Shown piece by piece: positions 30,393 to 41,461 of a DNA stretch of 64,000 nucleotides. A program made the position numbers and the translations under genes. Numbering within the stretch: position 1 is the stretch's first letter; each line of letters begins with the position of its first letter. Below the pieces are notes generated by a model, which did not search any database, was not told the DNA's origin, and saw nothing but the letters and a program-made list of their open reading frames with translations. The stretch spans positions 45,741 to 109,740 of the forward strand of contig KE561067.1 in assembly GCA_000442015.1 (NCBI GenBank). The letters are read 5' to 3'. The DNA is from Rozella allomycis CSF55. Taxonomy: Eukaryota; Rozellomycota.

Positions 30393-31388
30393 ATGAAAGA
30401 TCGAAGTTCTGAATTTTTCGCTGCAATAGAATCACAAAAACAGAGAATATCACCTAATATTTCAGAGCCGCTTAATCGAAATAGGCATCAGGCGTCGGCT
30501 TTTGCACAAATGGCTGGGCAAATAGGGAAAGAAATAGCTTTTGTTTCAACTAAATTAGAGAAGTTTGCTATTCGTAAGCAATTTATTAAATTAACGAATA
30601 GTTGTGAGGAATAAAAGTTCATTCGAAGATAGATCCGCAGAAATCCAAGAATTAACTTCCACTGTGAAACAAGACATTGCAAGATTAAATCAACAAATTG
30701 CAGCTCTTCAAAGTTATCAGAAGGGACAAGGGAAAGCACCAAACGATCAATACGAACAGCATCATTCATCTATGGTGGTCTCATTGCAATCCAAATTAGC
30801 ATCAACATCTTCCACATTTACTGATATTCTAGAGCAACGAACAATAGTACTGATGCATATATTTGTTGACATAGTCAATGAAAGGGCAAAGGGAAAGACG
30901 GTCACAGTTTACCTCACCCAACGACATGTTTTCTCAGCGTAAAGCTCAATTCGCCTTTTAATTAAGCGTTAAGCCGAAGGTCTCAAAGCGAAGATTTAGT
31001 GATTGACATGGGTGAGGCGGCGTCATTTCAACAGACTCAACTTGTTCAGCAGGTACCGATTCTATGCTTCTCAAAAAGGCACGTTCGAATCAATATTTAG
31101 AAGCACGGTCGGAAGCTNATATAGAATCAACTATTGCAGAGCTGGGAGGAATATTTCAGCAGCTGTCAAGGATGGTCATGGAACAAGGCGATACAGTGCA
31201 AAGGTAACATTAATTTGTAACCGAAGATAAGAATCGACGCGGACATTGAAAATATGCAATTCAATGTTCAACAGGGTGAACAACAATTATTGAGATATTT
31301 ACAAAATATTTCATCCAACAGATGGCTAATGTTTCGAATTTTTGCAATCATAATTCTATTCTTTGTTTTATTTGTATCATTTTCATAA
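30393..31388 (+). CDS. SED5: Sed5/syntaxin-5 type Qa-SNARE
   Basis: Golgi t-SNARE. The N-terminus MKDRSSEFFAAIE is the Sly1-binding peptide region, followed by helical Habc segments (SSFEDRSAEIQELTSTVKQD, EQRTISMKGQRERRSQFTSP), the SNARE motif (IESTIAELGGIFQQLSRMVM, zero-layer Gln in MEQGDTVQRID) and a C-terminal anchor RIFAIIILFFVLFVSFS. Five introns of 26-28 nt are required; the exon joins reproduce family motifs each time. An N at 31118 is a single ambiguous base within a codon (EA-x-IEST), not a gap with duplicated flanks. Confidence 0.9.
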
Positions 31389-31395
31389 ATATGTT

Positions 31396-32139
31396 TTAAA
31401 CCAAAGCTTTACTGTAATATCTAGCTCTAAACCTTTCTCGTCCGACGTGTAATAATTTCGCGAATAAAAACACAAAAGTAGCCAATATAATCATCAAAAA
31501 GTAGTTCAATGCTGCTTCTGGAATTGTCGGGTTTAAGATTTTGTACACATACCATTTCGAATTAGATCTTGACCGAAAGGTTTCACTAGCTATTAAGAAC
31601 CACCCAAAATAAAGCAACAAAATCGCGTAATGAAAAATAATATGAGTCAGCTTAAACACATGTCTATTAAAAAGAAAATCAATAAATATGAAAGCAAGAC
31701 CAACCCCGTGAACGCTAATGTCAACCCACAATTCAGCACTATTCATACCGCTTGGCTTAGCTATAAACCCCCAATAAACAATAACCACCATAATAGCTTG
31801 GCTGAGCAAAGTTTCGTACCAGATATTCATTAGAAGCGCAAAGTGCGACAAATCATATAAAGTACTCTTGTTGTATCTGTAGGCAAGGGTATAGCCAACA
31901 GAGATTATGAAATAAAATGTTAATCCGACGAAAGAAGCATGCGTCAAATAAAAAAACCACCGGCCTTCATTCCAGTGAAATATTAGACTACAAACTAAAG
32001 CCGAGCCACAGTATAACACAAAAAATATGCGAAAAAGCAACAACTGCTTGTCTGATATTATCTGACTTTTCGATATATTGGATTGTGTCAATGGTTTAAG
32101 TTGAAATATCGTTCTAATTTTTTGCATGTGGCACAGCAA
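31396..32139 (-). CDS. AIG1/FAR-17a-like membrane protein 1
   Basis: 247 residues, six hydrophobic segments, intronless. Typical positions of the AIG1/ADTRP family: FFYLTHASFVGLTFY (Thr after a Tyr-Leu) and ISVHGVGLAFIFIDF (His). In animals AIG1 and ADTRP are threonine hydrolases of fatty acid esters of hydroxy fatty acids, using a Thr and a His in these regions. Ends 7 bp beyond the stop of SED5. It is the most divergent of three tandem paralogues and lacks their shared first exon. Confidence 0.75.
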   Translation of the reverse strand: MLCHMQKIRTIFQLKPLTQSNISKSQIISDKQLLLFRIFFVLYCGSALVCSLIFHWNEGRWFFYLTHASFVGLTFYFIISVGYTLAYRYNKSTLYDLSHFALLMNIWYETLLSQAIMVVIVYWGFIAKPSGMNSAELWVDISVHGVGLAFIFIDFLFNRHVFKLTHIIFHYAILLLYFGWFLIASETFRSRSNSKWYVYKILNPTIPEAALNYFLMIILATFVFLFAKLLHVGRERFRARYYSKALV

Positions 32140-32194
32140 AGAAATGAGCCACGTATGAATCGGCCTTCTAAATGAAATATGCTTAAATAATTAT

Positions 32195-32996
32195 TTATTT
32201 CCTGTATTTGTCTCTTATTCTATGTAAAAAATATGAGAACACATATAAAAGTAAAAAACCACAGAAAAGTTTGAGATACCACACGTGAGCGTTTGGAGCT
32301 TCCAAGTTCAAAAATCCGTAAACCCAGAACCTGTCTCCGTGATGATTTGTGAGAAACAAACTAAGAATCCATGCTAGACACACATATAAAAATATAATCA
32401 AAATGAAAAATATGATGTGAGCAAAGAAGAAAGTGAAATTGTTGATATATGCGTCTATGAAAATCAAGGCAGTATCTAGGCCATGTACACTAATATTTAG
32501 CCACATTTCGACTCCGTCTCCGTTTTCACTTGATCTAAGGAACAGCCAATGCGTGATTGGCACCACAAGATGAAGAACGAATAAACTTTCATACCAAATG
32601 TTAACCAACAACGATTTTAATGTCACAATATCATAATCAACATTTTTCAACTTGACAGTGTAAAACAAAGTGGTCTAATATGTCAATATAAGTGGGTTTC
32701 TTACCAAAAAGTACATTGTTAAACTGGCATGGCTTATGTTCGTTAGAAAAACAAACCAATAACCATCGTTAAAACTAAATACTAGAGTTGATATTAAAAC
32801 AACTGAGGAATATAACGCCAGTATTGACTTTATCATTATAACAATTTTTGGGTTTATCTTCCTCATACACCGCAATCGATTTGTAGACAAAGGACTCAAA
32901 CTCAATCTAAAATTAAGTGGGGTATTTTGCAGTATACGTTTTAGCAATTTGCAAGTTTTTATCAGGATTGTGTACAGCGTTTAAATCCATTCCCAT
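32195..32996 (-). CDS. AIG1/FAR-17a-like membrane protein 2
   Basis: Closely related to protein 3: PLSTNRLRCMRKINPK, WFVFLTNISHASLTMYF (Thr), ISVHGLDTALIFIDA (His), ending LHRIRDKYRK. ATG 32996 was chosen because splicing a 31-nt intron near 32910..32940 joins MDLNAVHNPDKNLQIAKT to LSLSPLSTNRLR, matching the N-terminus of protein 3 (LNVIHNTDQ ... LLPLSTNRLR). A second intron of 30 nt falls after SLTMYF, at the same place as in protein 3. The interval 32997-33319 is AT-rich with no gene seen. Confidence 0.75.
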
Positions 32997-33319
32997 TTAC
33001 TTTTTTGTGGCTGAGTCTGTGAAAGAGTTTTTGGCCGTGGTATATTGAGAGGCTTTAGAAATATCATATTCTTTTTTTAAAGAGTTAGCTTCAAAATTAT
33101 ATATTTGTTATTAAATTGTTGTTTAAGCGTAGTAATGATAATTATTATATATTCATGAAATAGAAATATATTTGTCCGCTAGAAAAGAATTTAAGATGAT
33201 TAACTTGACCATGATGAAAGCAAAAAGGGTAAATTGATTTTGATTACTATTTAATGACTCAAGTGGCTCCTCTCAAACTTTAGGCCTTAAATCTTAATTA
33301 AGTTAGATATATATTGGGT

Positions 33320-34144
33320 TTATTTTCTATACTTATCTCTTATTCTATGTAGAAAATATGAAACAATATATAAAAGCAAAATGCCAGAGAAAAGGCTTAG
33401 ATACCACACATATGCATTTGGAGCATCCAAGTTCAAAAATCCGTATACCCAGAACTTTGAGCCATAAACATCTTGAAGTCCCAAACTGAGAATCCATGCT
33501 AGGCACAAATATAGAAATACGATGAAAACAAACAATAAAATGTGAGCAAAGAAAAAAGTGAATTTGTTGAAATATGCATCTATGAAAATCAAAGCGGTAT
33601 CTATCCCATGTACACTGACATTTAACCACACGTGCATATTATCACTACGTTCACTTGACCTGAGGAAAAGCCAGTACGTTATTGGCACCACAAGATGAAG
33701 GGCAAATACAGTTTCGTACCAAATGTTTATAAGCGTCGATTTTAGTGTCACCATATCAGAGTTAATACTGCCGTATTTGATTATATAATAGGTAGTAGTC
33801 TAAATTGGTAATGTTATCATGCTCCATACCCAGAAGTACATTGTTAAACTAGCATAGCTAATGTTGGTTAGATAAACAAACCAATATCCATTGTTAAATT
33901 TAATTACTAACGAAGTTATTAAGACAATTATAGAATATAAGGATAAGGCGGATTTTAACATTATAGCGTTGCGAGGATTTAACTTCCACATAGAGCGTAA
34001 TCTATTTGTAGATAAAGGCAGCAATCCAAAAGCATGCATCAGTCTAGTTTTAACCGCCGGGTTCGGCGTACTTTCATGCGTGTTAGCAATTGGCTGATCC
34101 GTATTGTGTATGACGTTAAGCTCTATTTCGTTTTGATTTCGCAT
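33320..34144 (-). CDS. AIG1/FAR-17a-like membrane protein 3
   Basis: Two exons split by a 30-nt intron (about 33770..33799) after SLTMYFW. Motifs: GYWFVYLTNISYASLTMYF and VSVHGIDTALIFIDAYF, C-terminus LHRIRDKYRK identical to protein 2. The extra N-terminal 40 residues are polar and probably cytosolic. Proteins 2 and 3 share about three quarters of their residues by eye, so they are recent duplicates; protein 1 is older. Confidence 0.75.
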
Positions 34145-34211
34145 TTGTTTATTTACATTTTAGTATTACCTAAGTAAATAAACTAAAAATCTTTTACTCT
34201 GTGGCTTTGTA

Positions 34212-36161
34212 ATGCTTCCCAAGACGAATGATCCAACGTCCTGGAAAAAATATTTTGAATCACGATCGGATTATAATGCGTTAAGGATGTTACAGTTATT
34301 TTCCACAGCCGTTCAACTCATCCCACAATCCCGTTATAAAGAAGACGAAAATTACCTTACTCTTCTGCTCAATTATGCGATTTTATTGGCGTATGTAAAG
34401 AATATAATAGTTTCAAATAGGAAAACAGAGATTATTCTGATGTTTTTGACCAGCTGAAATCTATCAACCATAAAGCTTACGATGAAAACGAATTCGTGTT
34501 GAGAACCAGATTAAAATTACTTCAAATGACTGGTATAATTTTAAATTACTGATTTTAAGACGAAACTTATAAAGCTGAGGACATTTTAAGAGAATCTCAT
34601 TTGAATTCTAATTTGATATCTGATTTGCGTGAAAAAATAGAAGCTGGTGAGAGTGTAAATCTTGGGTTTAATGTATAAATTATTGAATGTTTAAAAAAGT
34701 TGATCTACAATCCCTTCAGAGAGCAGGATGCTGGTGATGATGTGGACACAAGTGACGAAAAGGAGAACGAATATGAGGAAAACAAATATATTAATTCTAA
34801 GCCAGAGTCTACAGGAAAAGTTCGCAAGTCTGGACTTTGTAATTTTGATTTTGATTGTTGATTAGCGGGCAAAGCAATGAAACTGAAAGACATTTTAGCA
34901 ATGGCGGAACAAGATGATGAAAATGAATGTGCAAACGTTTCCACTTTGACTGCAGAACAAACCTTTGGTCTTTCTGAATGTACCGTCAATTCTTCAATTT
35001 TGAAGAGCCCTGATAAAACTAAGCCTCTATGTGAGATTGAATTGGCGGGAAATCTAAGCCCGCCTTCAAGATTAAATGAAAAAACCGAAATTATAGAGGT
35101 TATTGAAAAAACTGAACATGATTATCAAAAATTTAAAGAAAACATACCTAAAACTCCTGATGTTGAATTCAATACAGTTGAGAAAGATTTAAATCAGTTA
35201 ATGAAAGAAATAAAGCCAAAATTGATTTCCTTTGGGGAATCTCAATATTTTCGGCTCCGGATGATTGGTCGAGGTGGCTCGAGTAAAGTTTATCAGGCGT
35301 TGTCGCCTACTGGAGAGTTGGTGGCACTTAAAAAGGTATCTCTTGATAATTCTGATCCTGAAATAATAAATGGCTATTTTTCAGAAATTAAACTTTTAAA
35401 TGCACTTCAGAATTCAGATTGGGTGGTTAACTTGAAGGAACATTTTTCAGACTCTAAAAATTTGTTTATTGTAATAAATACATTTTACGTTTTTAGGTTC
35501 TAGAGTTGGGCGAAGTCGATTTACATCATTACCTAAAGCAAGTCAAGGGAAAACCTGCCGTCATTTATAATCCCATGGTAAAAAGTATTTTCAGCCAAGT
35601 AAGCAACTCTTTTGTCTAATTTATGATAATTACGGCAGTTAAATCTCTTCATGACTTTGATTACATCCATTGTGACTTAAAGCCAGCAAACTTTATCTTA
35701 ATTGGCGGGTTTTGGAAACTCATAGATTTCGGAATCAGCAAAAGAGTAGAAAAAAACCATACTAGCGTCATCAGAGAAAGTCAAGTAGGTACTGTCAGGT
35801 AAAAATTCTACTTTGCAATTAAAGCTACATGTCACCTGAAATGATCATTGACTCACAAAATAGAAATAATGGTGTCTCAAAGGTATTTTTTCTTTTTGAT
35901 TTTAATGAGATTGGAAAGCCAGCTGACATTTGGTCTATCGGATGCATTTTGTACCAGTTTGTTTATGGACAACCCCCATTCTCGCACATACCCTCTTTAG
36001 TGCAACGGATAAAGGCCATTATAGATGATTCTTTTCAAATTAAATTTAATGAGAAACCTGAAATGTCAGTTTTGATAGATATCACTAAAAAGATCCTCGT
36101 CAGGCATACCAAGTCTAGACCTACAATCGAAGATTTAATAAATTATTCGTCAAATTTTTAA
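34212..36161 (+). CDS. MPS1: MPS1/TTK-like dual-specificity kinase
   Basis: Spindle-checkpoint kinase. The N-terminal part (WKKYFESRSDYNALRMLQLF ... ENRDYSDVFDQLKSIN) is a TPR-like module as in Mps1; a KEN-like acidic linker (DEKENEYEE) follows. Kinase domain from about 35250: IGRGGSSKVYQAL, VALKKV, YIHCDLKPANFIL (HRD variant typical of Mps1), LIDFGISK, YMSPEM, DIWSIGCILYQFVYGQPPF. Many introns of 26-28 nt, including 34395..34420. The join near 35595..35638 is not solved in frame with canonical sites, so a sequence error or unusual splice exists there. Confidence 0.85.
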
Positions 36162-36220
36162 AGCGTGACAAATTAAATATCTTTATTTTTTTAAATTAGC
36201 GATATTTTAGTGATTGTTAA

Positions 36221-37234
36221 TCAATGGCACGAGGTTTGTTTGTCGGCTTCTGCCACCTTGTAACGTCCAAACACAAAGAATCCAGTCACGGCGCCAACGA
36301 TTATTGCCGTACATAAAAATCCATTATATGTCATAAATACCATCATTAAGAAGAAAGCATAAAACGTATGGACACCATGCAGTAGGGATCTTATCGCCTG
36401 TTGCTTCCATGACCACGGACAAGAGTCGCATGAATTGTTTCTCTAAAACCAAAGAAATATATGATACTTGATGTTATTATCATACATGCGCCTCAGTAAC
36501 CCAAACGCCTCAAATAGCACCGCTAAAAGAAGAATTGCAATGGTAGAGACGGCAAGTGAAGTATCAGAATGTACTGTCCACCACTCAAAGAAAACATTGT
36601 CAATTCTTGAATCCCAGTTCCAATACATCTAAATGGAGTGGAATCCAGGACTTTACTTTCATCATGTGTTCCATGGGCATGTTTTGACTGTTATCTTCCA
36701 TGCCATGATCCATTACGGCTTTCTTTCCNTTGTTTGTCGGCTTCTGCCACCTTGTAACGTCCAAACACAAAGAATCCAGTCACGGCGCCAACGATTATTG
36801 CCGTACATAAAAATCCATTATATGTCATAAATACCATCATTAAGAAGAAAGCATAAAACGTATGGACACCATGCAGTAGGGATCTTATCGCCTGTTGCTT
36901 CCATGACCACGGACAAGAGTCGCATGAATTGTTTCTCTACAACCAAAGAAATATATGATACTTGATGTTATTATCATACATGCGCCTCAGTAACCCAAAC
37001 GCCTCAAATAGCACCGCTAAAAGAAGAATTGCAATGGTAGAGACGGCAAGTGAAGTATCAGAATGTACTGTCCACCACTCAAAGAAAACATTGTCAATTC
37101 TTGAATCCCAGTTCCAATACATCTAAATGGAGTGGAATCCAGGACTTTACTTTCATCATGTGTTCCATGGGCATGTTTTGACTGTTATCTTCCATGCCAT
37201 GATCCATTACGGCTTTCTTTCCTCCACAACACAT
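36221..37234 (-). CDS. Ctr-type copper transporter (single gene, internally duplicated in the assembly)
   Basis: High-affinity copper importer. The Met/His-rich N-terminus (GMEDNSQNMPMEHMM) starts at ATG 37234, then TM1 after MYWNWDSRIDNVFFEWW, TM2 with MMVFMTYNGFL (MxxxM) and TM3 IIVGAVTGFFVFG (GxxxG), ending AEADKQTSCH at 36221. The region is doubled by a contig overlap at the N at 36729: 36236..36728 and 36730..37222 are the same 493 bp with one difference, so the true gene is about 520 bp and copy number is one. Two introns of 27-28 nt; 36441..36467 ends in AGAG and uses the distal AG. Confidence 0.85.
36236..37222. repeat. 493-bp direct duplication flanking N 36729 (assembly artefact)
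   Basis: The last 493 bp before the N and the first 493 bp after it are the same sequence, offset by 494. The only difference I see is A at 36446 versus C at 36940, inside an intron of the copper transporter. One end of each copy is exactly the N, as expected when the overlapping ends of two contigs are placed side by side. Confidence 0.85.
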
Positions 37235-37332
37235 TTTCCTCTTTTGGAGGGGCGCAGTAAATAATAACGATTCTAGATTGAAAAAGATAATAAGTAGAAT
37301 GCCAAAAATCTATTTTATTTATCAAAAATTCT

Positions 37333-37974
37333 TTATGTAGTTCCGTGAACCTTTTTTAAATGTACATTCAGAGCACTTTTTTGTGTAAATCTTCTGTCAC
37401 ACTGCGTACAAGGGTATGGCCTTTCACCTACTTTGAATGGAACGCCAAATTTACCTGTATGAGTTCTCAAATGAGCAACTAAATATGGTCTCTTTGCGAA
37501 TCTTTGTTCACAACCTGGATGTGTGCATTTAAACCGGCGTTCGTTAGCATGTGTTCTTAAATGAGCTAACAATTGCGATTTCCTAACACCTCTAAAGTCA
37601 CACCCTTGATAATAGCATTTCAATGAATTGATGTTTTCATTAGTGAATAGGCTATATTGATATCGTGATTGATCAATATCTGATTGATTGTTATGTGAGA
37701 TATCTCTAGTTATCTCATTTAATCTTTCCATTATTTTGGATAAGGAAAAAGATATTTCACCCAGCCAAATCCTATTTTCATTGTCTATTGTTGTTATCGT
37801 TTCTACTAGCGAAGACGTTAGAGAACTATACATTGTATTTATAGACTCCATAAATATAGGTGTTAGTGTGGACGAAGAATGGTCGATTTCACGTAGTAGC
37901 CTTCTGATAAACAAACGTGTTTGAGATTTATATTCTTGGATATTTGCAGAGTGATTATAGAGAGTGCTGTTCAT
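37333..37974 (-). CDS. C2H2 zinc-finger protein, three fingers
   Basis: The N-terminal 125 residues are helical and Ser/Ile-rich, then three TFIIIA-type fingers: CYYQGCDFRG...HLRTH, CTHPGCEQRF...HLRTH and CTQCDRRF...HLKKVH. The canonical linker THTGERPYPC between fingers 2 and 3 appears only when a 27-nt intron (37428..37454) is removed; unspliced, it would read THTGKFGVPFKVGERPY with no stop. Likely a DNA-binding regulator. The interval 37975-38247 has no gene. Confidence 0.8.
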   Translation of the reverse strand: MNSTLYNHSANIQEYKSQTRLFIRRLLREIDHSSSTLTPIFMESINTMYSSLTSSLVETITTIDNENRIWLGEISFSLSKIMERLNEITRDISHNNQSDIDQSRYQYSLFTNENINSLKCYYQGCDFRGVRKSQLLAHLRTHANERRFKCTHPGCEQRFAKRPYLVAHLRTHTGKFGVPFKVGERPYPCTQCDRRFTQKSALNVHLKKVHGTT

Positions 37975-38247
37975 GGTCTCGAACGTGTATCCAAGTGTAT
38001 AAAATGACCAGGGTTTATGTGTTCTAGACCATTAGTAGATCTTGAGAACTGGATAACCTGTGCGCCTATAAACTTACATAGACATAATCATATAATTTTT
38101 TAATAAGCGTGGCTACTTAAAATATATAAAACTATGGTCGTAGCGGCACATTATAAGCCATAGATGGTGACTGTTTATTAATTCATTAAAAAACATAACT
38201 TAGCCTAATAAATTCATTTTATTGATTAGCAAAAATATTATTTATTG

Positions 38248-39274
38248 TTAATTTTGTTTGGTATGCATTTGTTGAGGCTGGGGAATCGCTGAATTTATCA
38301 ATCTGAAAAGACTCTGAAGTAAAATAAGAGATTCATTAGCCAATGCGATTATTTGATGGGAATGCTTAACAAAACGCTTGGAATTATTTGATTCATCATA
38401 TGATTCTGAAGTTATTGCACTCTTTTCGCGGTTAGAATAATTATGTTACCCATCGCCCAGGTAATGAGAGAACAAAAGAACGAATCATTGAATTAACAGT
38501 TTGGGGTAAAAAGGAAGAACAAGATGAAAGCATTTCTAATACTTTCGATAAAGTTTGCACAATTTCTTGTTTCATTCTATTCGTAATCTGATGTACTCCG
38601 GCAAAAAATTCCTTGTTCGCTTGAATGAAAGCATCAGTCCACTCATCGAATGTAGTTTTTATACTTATTTGGGCATCTGAAAATGCTGACCTAAGTGCGA
38701 CAATGTTGTTATTGATTGTATCCTGTGATTCCTATATTTTATACAAATATTTTGTTTACCTGCAAGTAATCAAGGACACGGAATAGTTCCACGGACTGCT
38801 TTTCAAACTCTATTAATTATTTCAGTTCATTTACTTTATCCAGTTGTTTACAAGCAAATGAATCGAGATTGGAAGTTCCTATGGTTTTTAAAACTGGTTG
38901 ACAAACATATTTCATGCCGGATTCTACTCTTTCAGCACCATACTATGACTGAGTAGATCTTTTCTAATTACCTTGACAAAGGCACTATTGTTTTTAGACT
39001 GATTGTAAAATTGGCTAATGGAATGCACTAATGGATAAGTAGCGACTCTTGATAGAAAAGATTCGTTTTCTTTTCGATTATGAGGTCCAAGTTGCCCTGG
39101 GGATGCAGGCCTTGTTGAGTTTGAGGATGTAGATAAACGAAATTCAACAGAGGAGCAAGGCGATAATTCTGAAGTTGAATCACAAGCTAGAGCTAGCAAA
39201 TCAATTCCATTCATTTCGGAAAAGGCGTCCATTAAACAATTGACACGTGGCTGAGGTGATACAATCACAAGCAT
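38248..39274 (-). CDS. OPI1: OPI1-family transcriptional regulator
   Basis: The fungal Opi1/Yas3 signature is clear after splicing: FLSRVATYPLVHSISQFYNQ, FVKYGAERVESGMKYVCQPV and LDSFACKQLDK. In yeast Opi1 represses phospholipid genes by acting on the bHLH pair Ino2/Ino4 and is held at the ER by phosphatidic acid and Scs2; in Yarrowia Yas3 acts on bHLH Yas1/Yas2. Introns: 29 nt after AFVK, 27 nt at 38808..38834 (AGAG, distal AG), 28 nt after DYLQ, and 28 nt after LPGRW. The gene starts 12 bp after the stop of a bHLH gene on the same strand. A leucine zipper is not evident. Confidence 0.85.
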
Positions 39275-39286
39275 TGCATTGTATAT

Positions 39287-39880
39287 CTATGAAATAGAAT
39301 TTATTGAATTCAATTCTGATAAAATACTTTCTAGGCATTTGGATCGTTCAATAAGCCACTTTACATAAACAACAGCTTTTAGTGAGGAAGACAGAAAAAT
39401 TACTTTGAAATAATACTTTTGGTTTTGTTCGAGCGCCATGAAATCCTTCAAATGAGATCAGAGCAGATAATTGTTCATACGCCTCCTTGATATTCTTTCT
39501 TCGTCGTTTCTCGCTTTCTATATGACTTGCTCTTTTTGGAAATTTGTTGCGAGCCTTTTTATTCACGGTAAATTGATGAGGATGACTAATATTGGGATTT
39601 GTTTGCACTCTTATTAACAATATCAATAGCTACCTTGTTCCAGTGAAACGAATGAAACTTTTTCTGGAATAGTACCGCGTGGAGACCTTTCAAACTCCTT
39701 TCCTGTGACTAATTTTAATTCTAGATTTTCTGCATCATGCTGATCTTGAGCGTTAATTGAGTAGTCAAGGTGAAGATAATCATTGCTTACAAAAAGATCA
39801 TCGCATGATCTCATATCAATAATATTTTGCATAAACTCTGATAAAAAACATTGCTCTTGAGGTGAAAACAACTGCGACAT
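39287..39880 (-). CDS. bHLH transcription factor upstream of OPI1
   Basis: An acidic N-terminus (MRSCDDLFVSNDYLHLDYS) is followed by a bHLH domain: basic region ASHIESEKRRR with His-Glu-Arg for E-box reading, helix 1 NIKEAYEQLSALI, loop FHGARTK, helix 2 VLFQTVVYVKWLIERS. Introns: 39608..39633 (26 nt, AGAG, distal AG) and one of 28 nt inside helix 2. Stop at 39287. Position directly before OPI1 makes an Ino4/Yas1-like role plausible, by analogy only. The interval 39881-40205 holds no gene I can support. Confidence 0.8.
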
Positions 39881-40205
39881 GGATGGCTGAAATTACACGT
39901 GAAATTGAAATTTCCAGTCCAATGTTGTCATATTCAATCTGATATAGATTTATTGAAATTCACGTGGTAAGCACAATTAGGTTTTGGGAATGTGCTTGTT
40001 AATGCCTATTCCTTTGCTGAGCCAATATTTTAGCAAAAAATACCAACGAATATTTGCTAAATTACTGAATCGATGACTTCATTTTTACCATTTAGATTTA
40101 GTATTTGTTTAATGTTTAAAATAAAATATTGCCCTTGTTGCACCGCGGAATTAATAAAATCAATGTTTTTAATTGAATTTGTAAATTTCGATTGGTTGAT
40201 TATCC

Positions 40206-41416
40206 ATGAGGTTCAAGTCTGCAGTGATTGGAGCAGGGCCTACCGGCATTTGCGCAGTAGGACATTTGTTAGATTTAAGGCTGTACCCGATTCTTTGGAT
40301 TGATCCTTGTTTCAATTCGGGTCGGCTATCAAGCTATGAAAATGTAAAATGCAATTTCTGTGTGAATAGGTTCCAAGCAATACTAAAGTAAAACTATTCA
40401 TAGAGTTTGCCTTAAATTGCAACACTTTCAAAGAGATAGCAAGTCAAAATGATGATGTTCTAAAGGCTCTGTTGGCAATGGATCAGGATTCTGGCTGTAA
40501 TTTAAGTCTCGCAGTGGGCATGACAAATAAATTAACCCAAGGAATGCAAAATTTTCATTCAAAAAAGGTTACTATGATAAAAGGTACCAAACAATAACCA
40601 CTGACAAAGGAAATGTCAGATCGATGAATTTTAGTGACATAGTAAGTTAATTTATACTTTTATTAAAAGTGGTGCATTGAACTCGAAGGATCTGGGGAAA
40701 AACACTATTCAGACTCAACTATTCTTGCAACTGGTTCTCAACCACGAGAATCACGCCAATTCCCATCAGAAACTCAACATGAAATAATTCCTATTCATTT
40801 AGACGTTGCTCTTGATCCTGGAAGGCTAAGTCAGATAATAACCAAGGATGACAATGTGGCTGTTGTTGGGTCAAGCCATTCCGCCATTTTGGTCTTAAAA
40901 AACTTATCACAGAATACATCCTGCAAAAGCATTTTAAATTTTTATAGGGAAGAATTAAAATTTGCAGAGTACAAAGATGGTTGGATCCTTTATGACAACA
41001 CAGGCTTGAAGGGTCAGGCTGCAACGTGGGCCAGGAACGAATTGTCCAAGGTACAAAAAATTAAAAGAATAAAACTTCCAAAAGAGAAGAACAAAGAAGA
41101 AGAAGTTTATTTGGCACATTTAAGAGGCTGCACAAAAATCATCTACGCAATTGGTTTCGAAAGGAATCCTTTGCCAATAATTTCAGTTAATGATAGAGTT
41201 TGTCGAGAAATAAGTTATAATTCTAAAAACGGGCAGATGAGCGATGAAAATGGACCATTGGATAACTGTTTTGGTTTCGGCATTGCATTTCCTGAGAAAA
41301 CAATAGACCCTATGGGAAATGTGGAATACGCAGTTGGTTTATATAAATTTACTCGGTACATGAAAAATATTTTCCCAGTCATATTTAAACCGCTTTTAGA
41401 TAAATTGAATAAATAA
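40206..41416 (+). CDS. FAD-dependent pyridine nucleotide oxidoreductase
   Basis: ATG 40206 opens a Rossmann motif AVIGAGPTGICAVGHL (FAD), followed by the FAD-family strand DSTILATGSQPRES and a second nucleotide motif VAVVGSSHSAILVLKNL. The C-terminal part has KIIYAIGFERNPLP and FGFGIAFPE. Related to flavin monooxygenase and L-ornithine oxygenase type proteins, but no substrate can be inferred. Introns of 26-28 nt follow SYENV, MIK and FSDI; each restores frame. About 375 residues. Confidence 0.7.
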
Positions 41417-41461
41417 ACACTAAAAATATTCTTTTCACTTTACTCAGCCACTTTGTTTTTT

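Noticed and set aside
36221-37234. Tandem duplication of the copper transporter gene
   Set aside because: The two copies are flush with the N at 36729 and differ at one visible base in 493; an overlap of two contig ends explains it better than a real duplication.
39274-39290. Fusion of the bHLH and OPI1 genes into one protein
   Set aside because: The bHLH frame ends in TAG at 39287 and no donor GT in its last exon allows an in-frame skip to OPI1; OPI1 has its own ATG at 39274.
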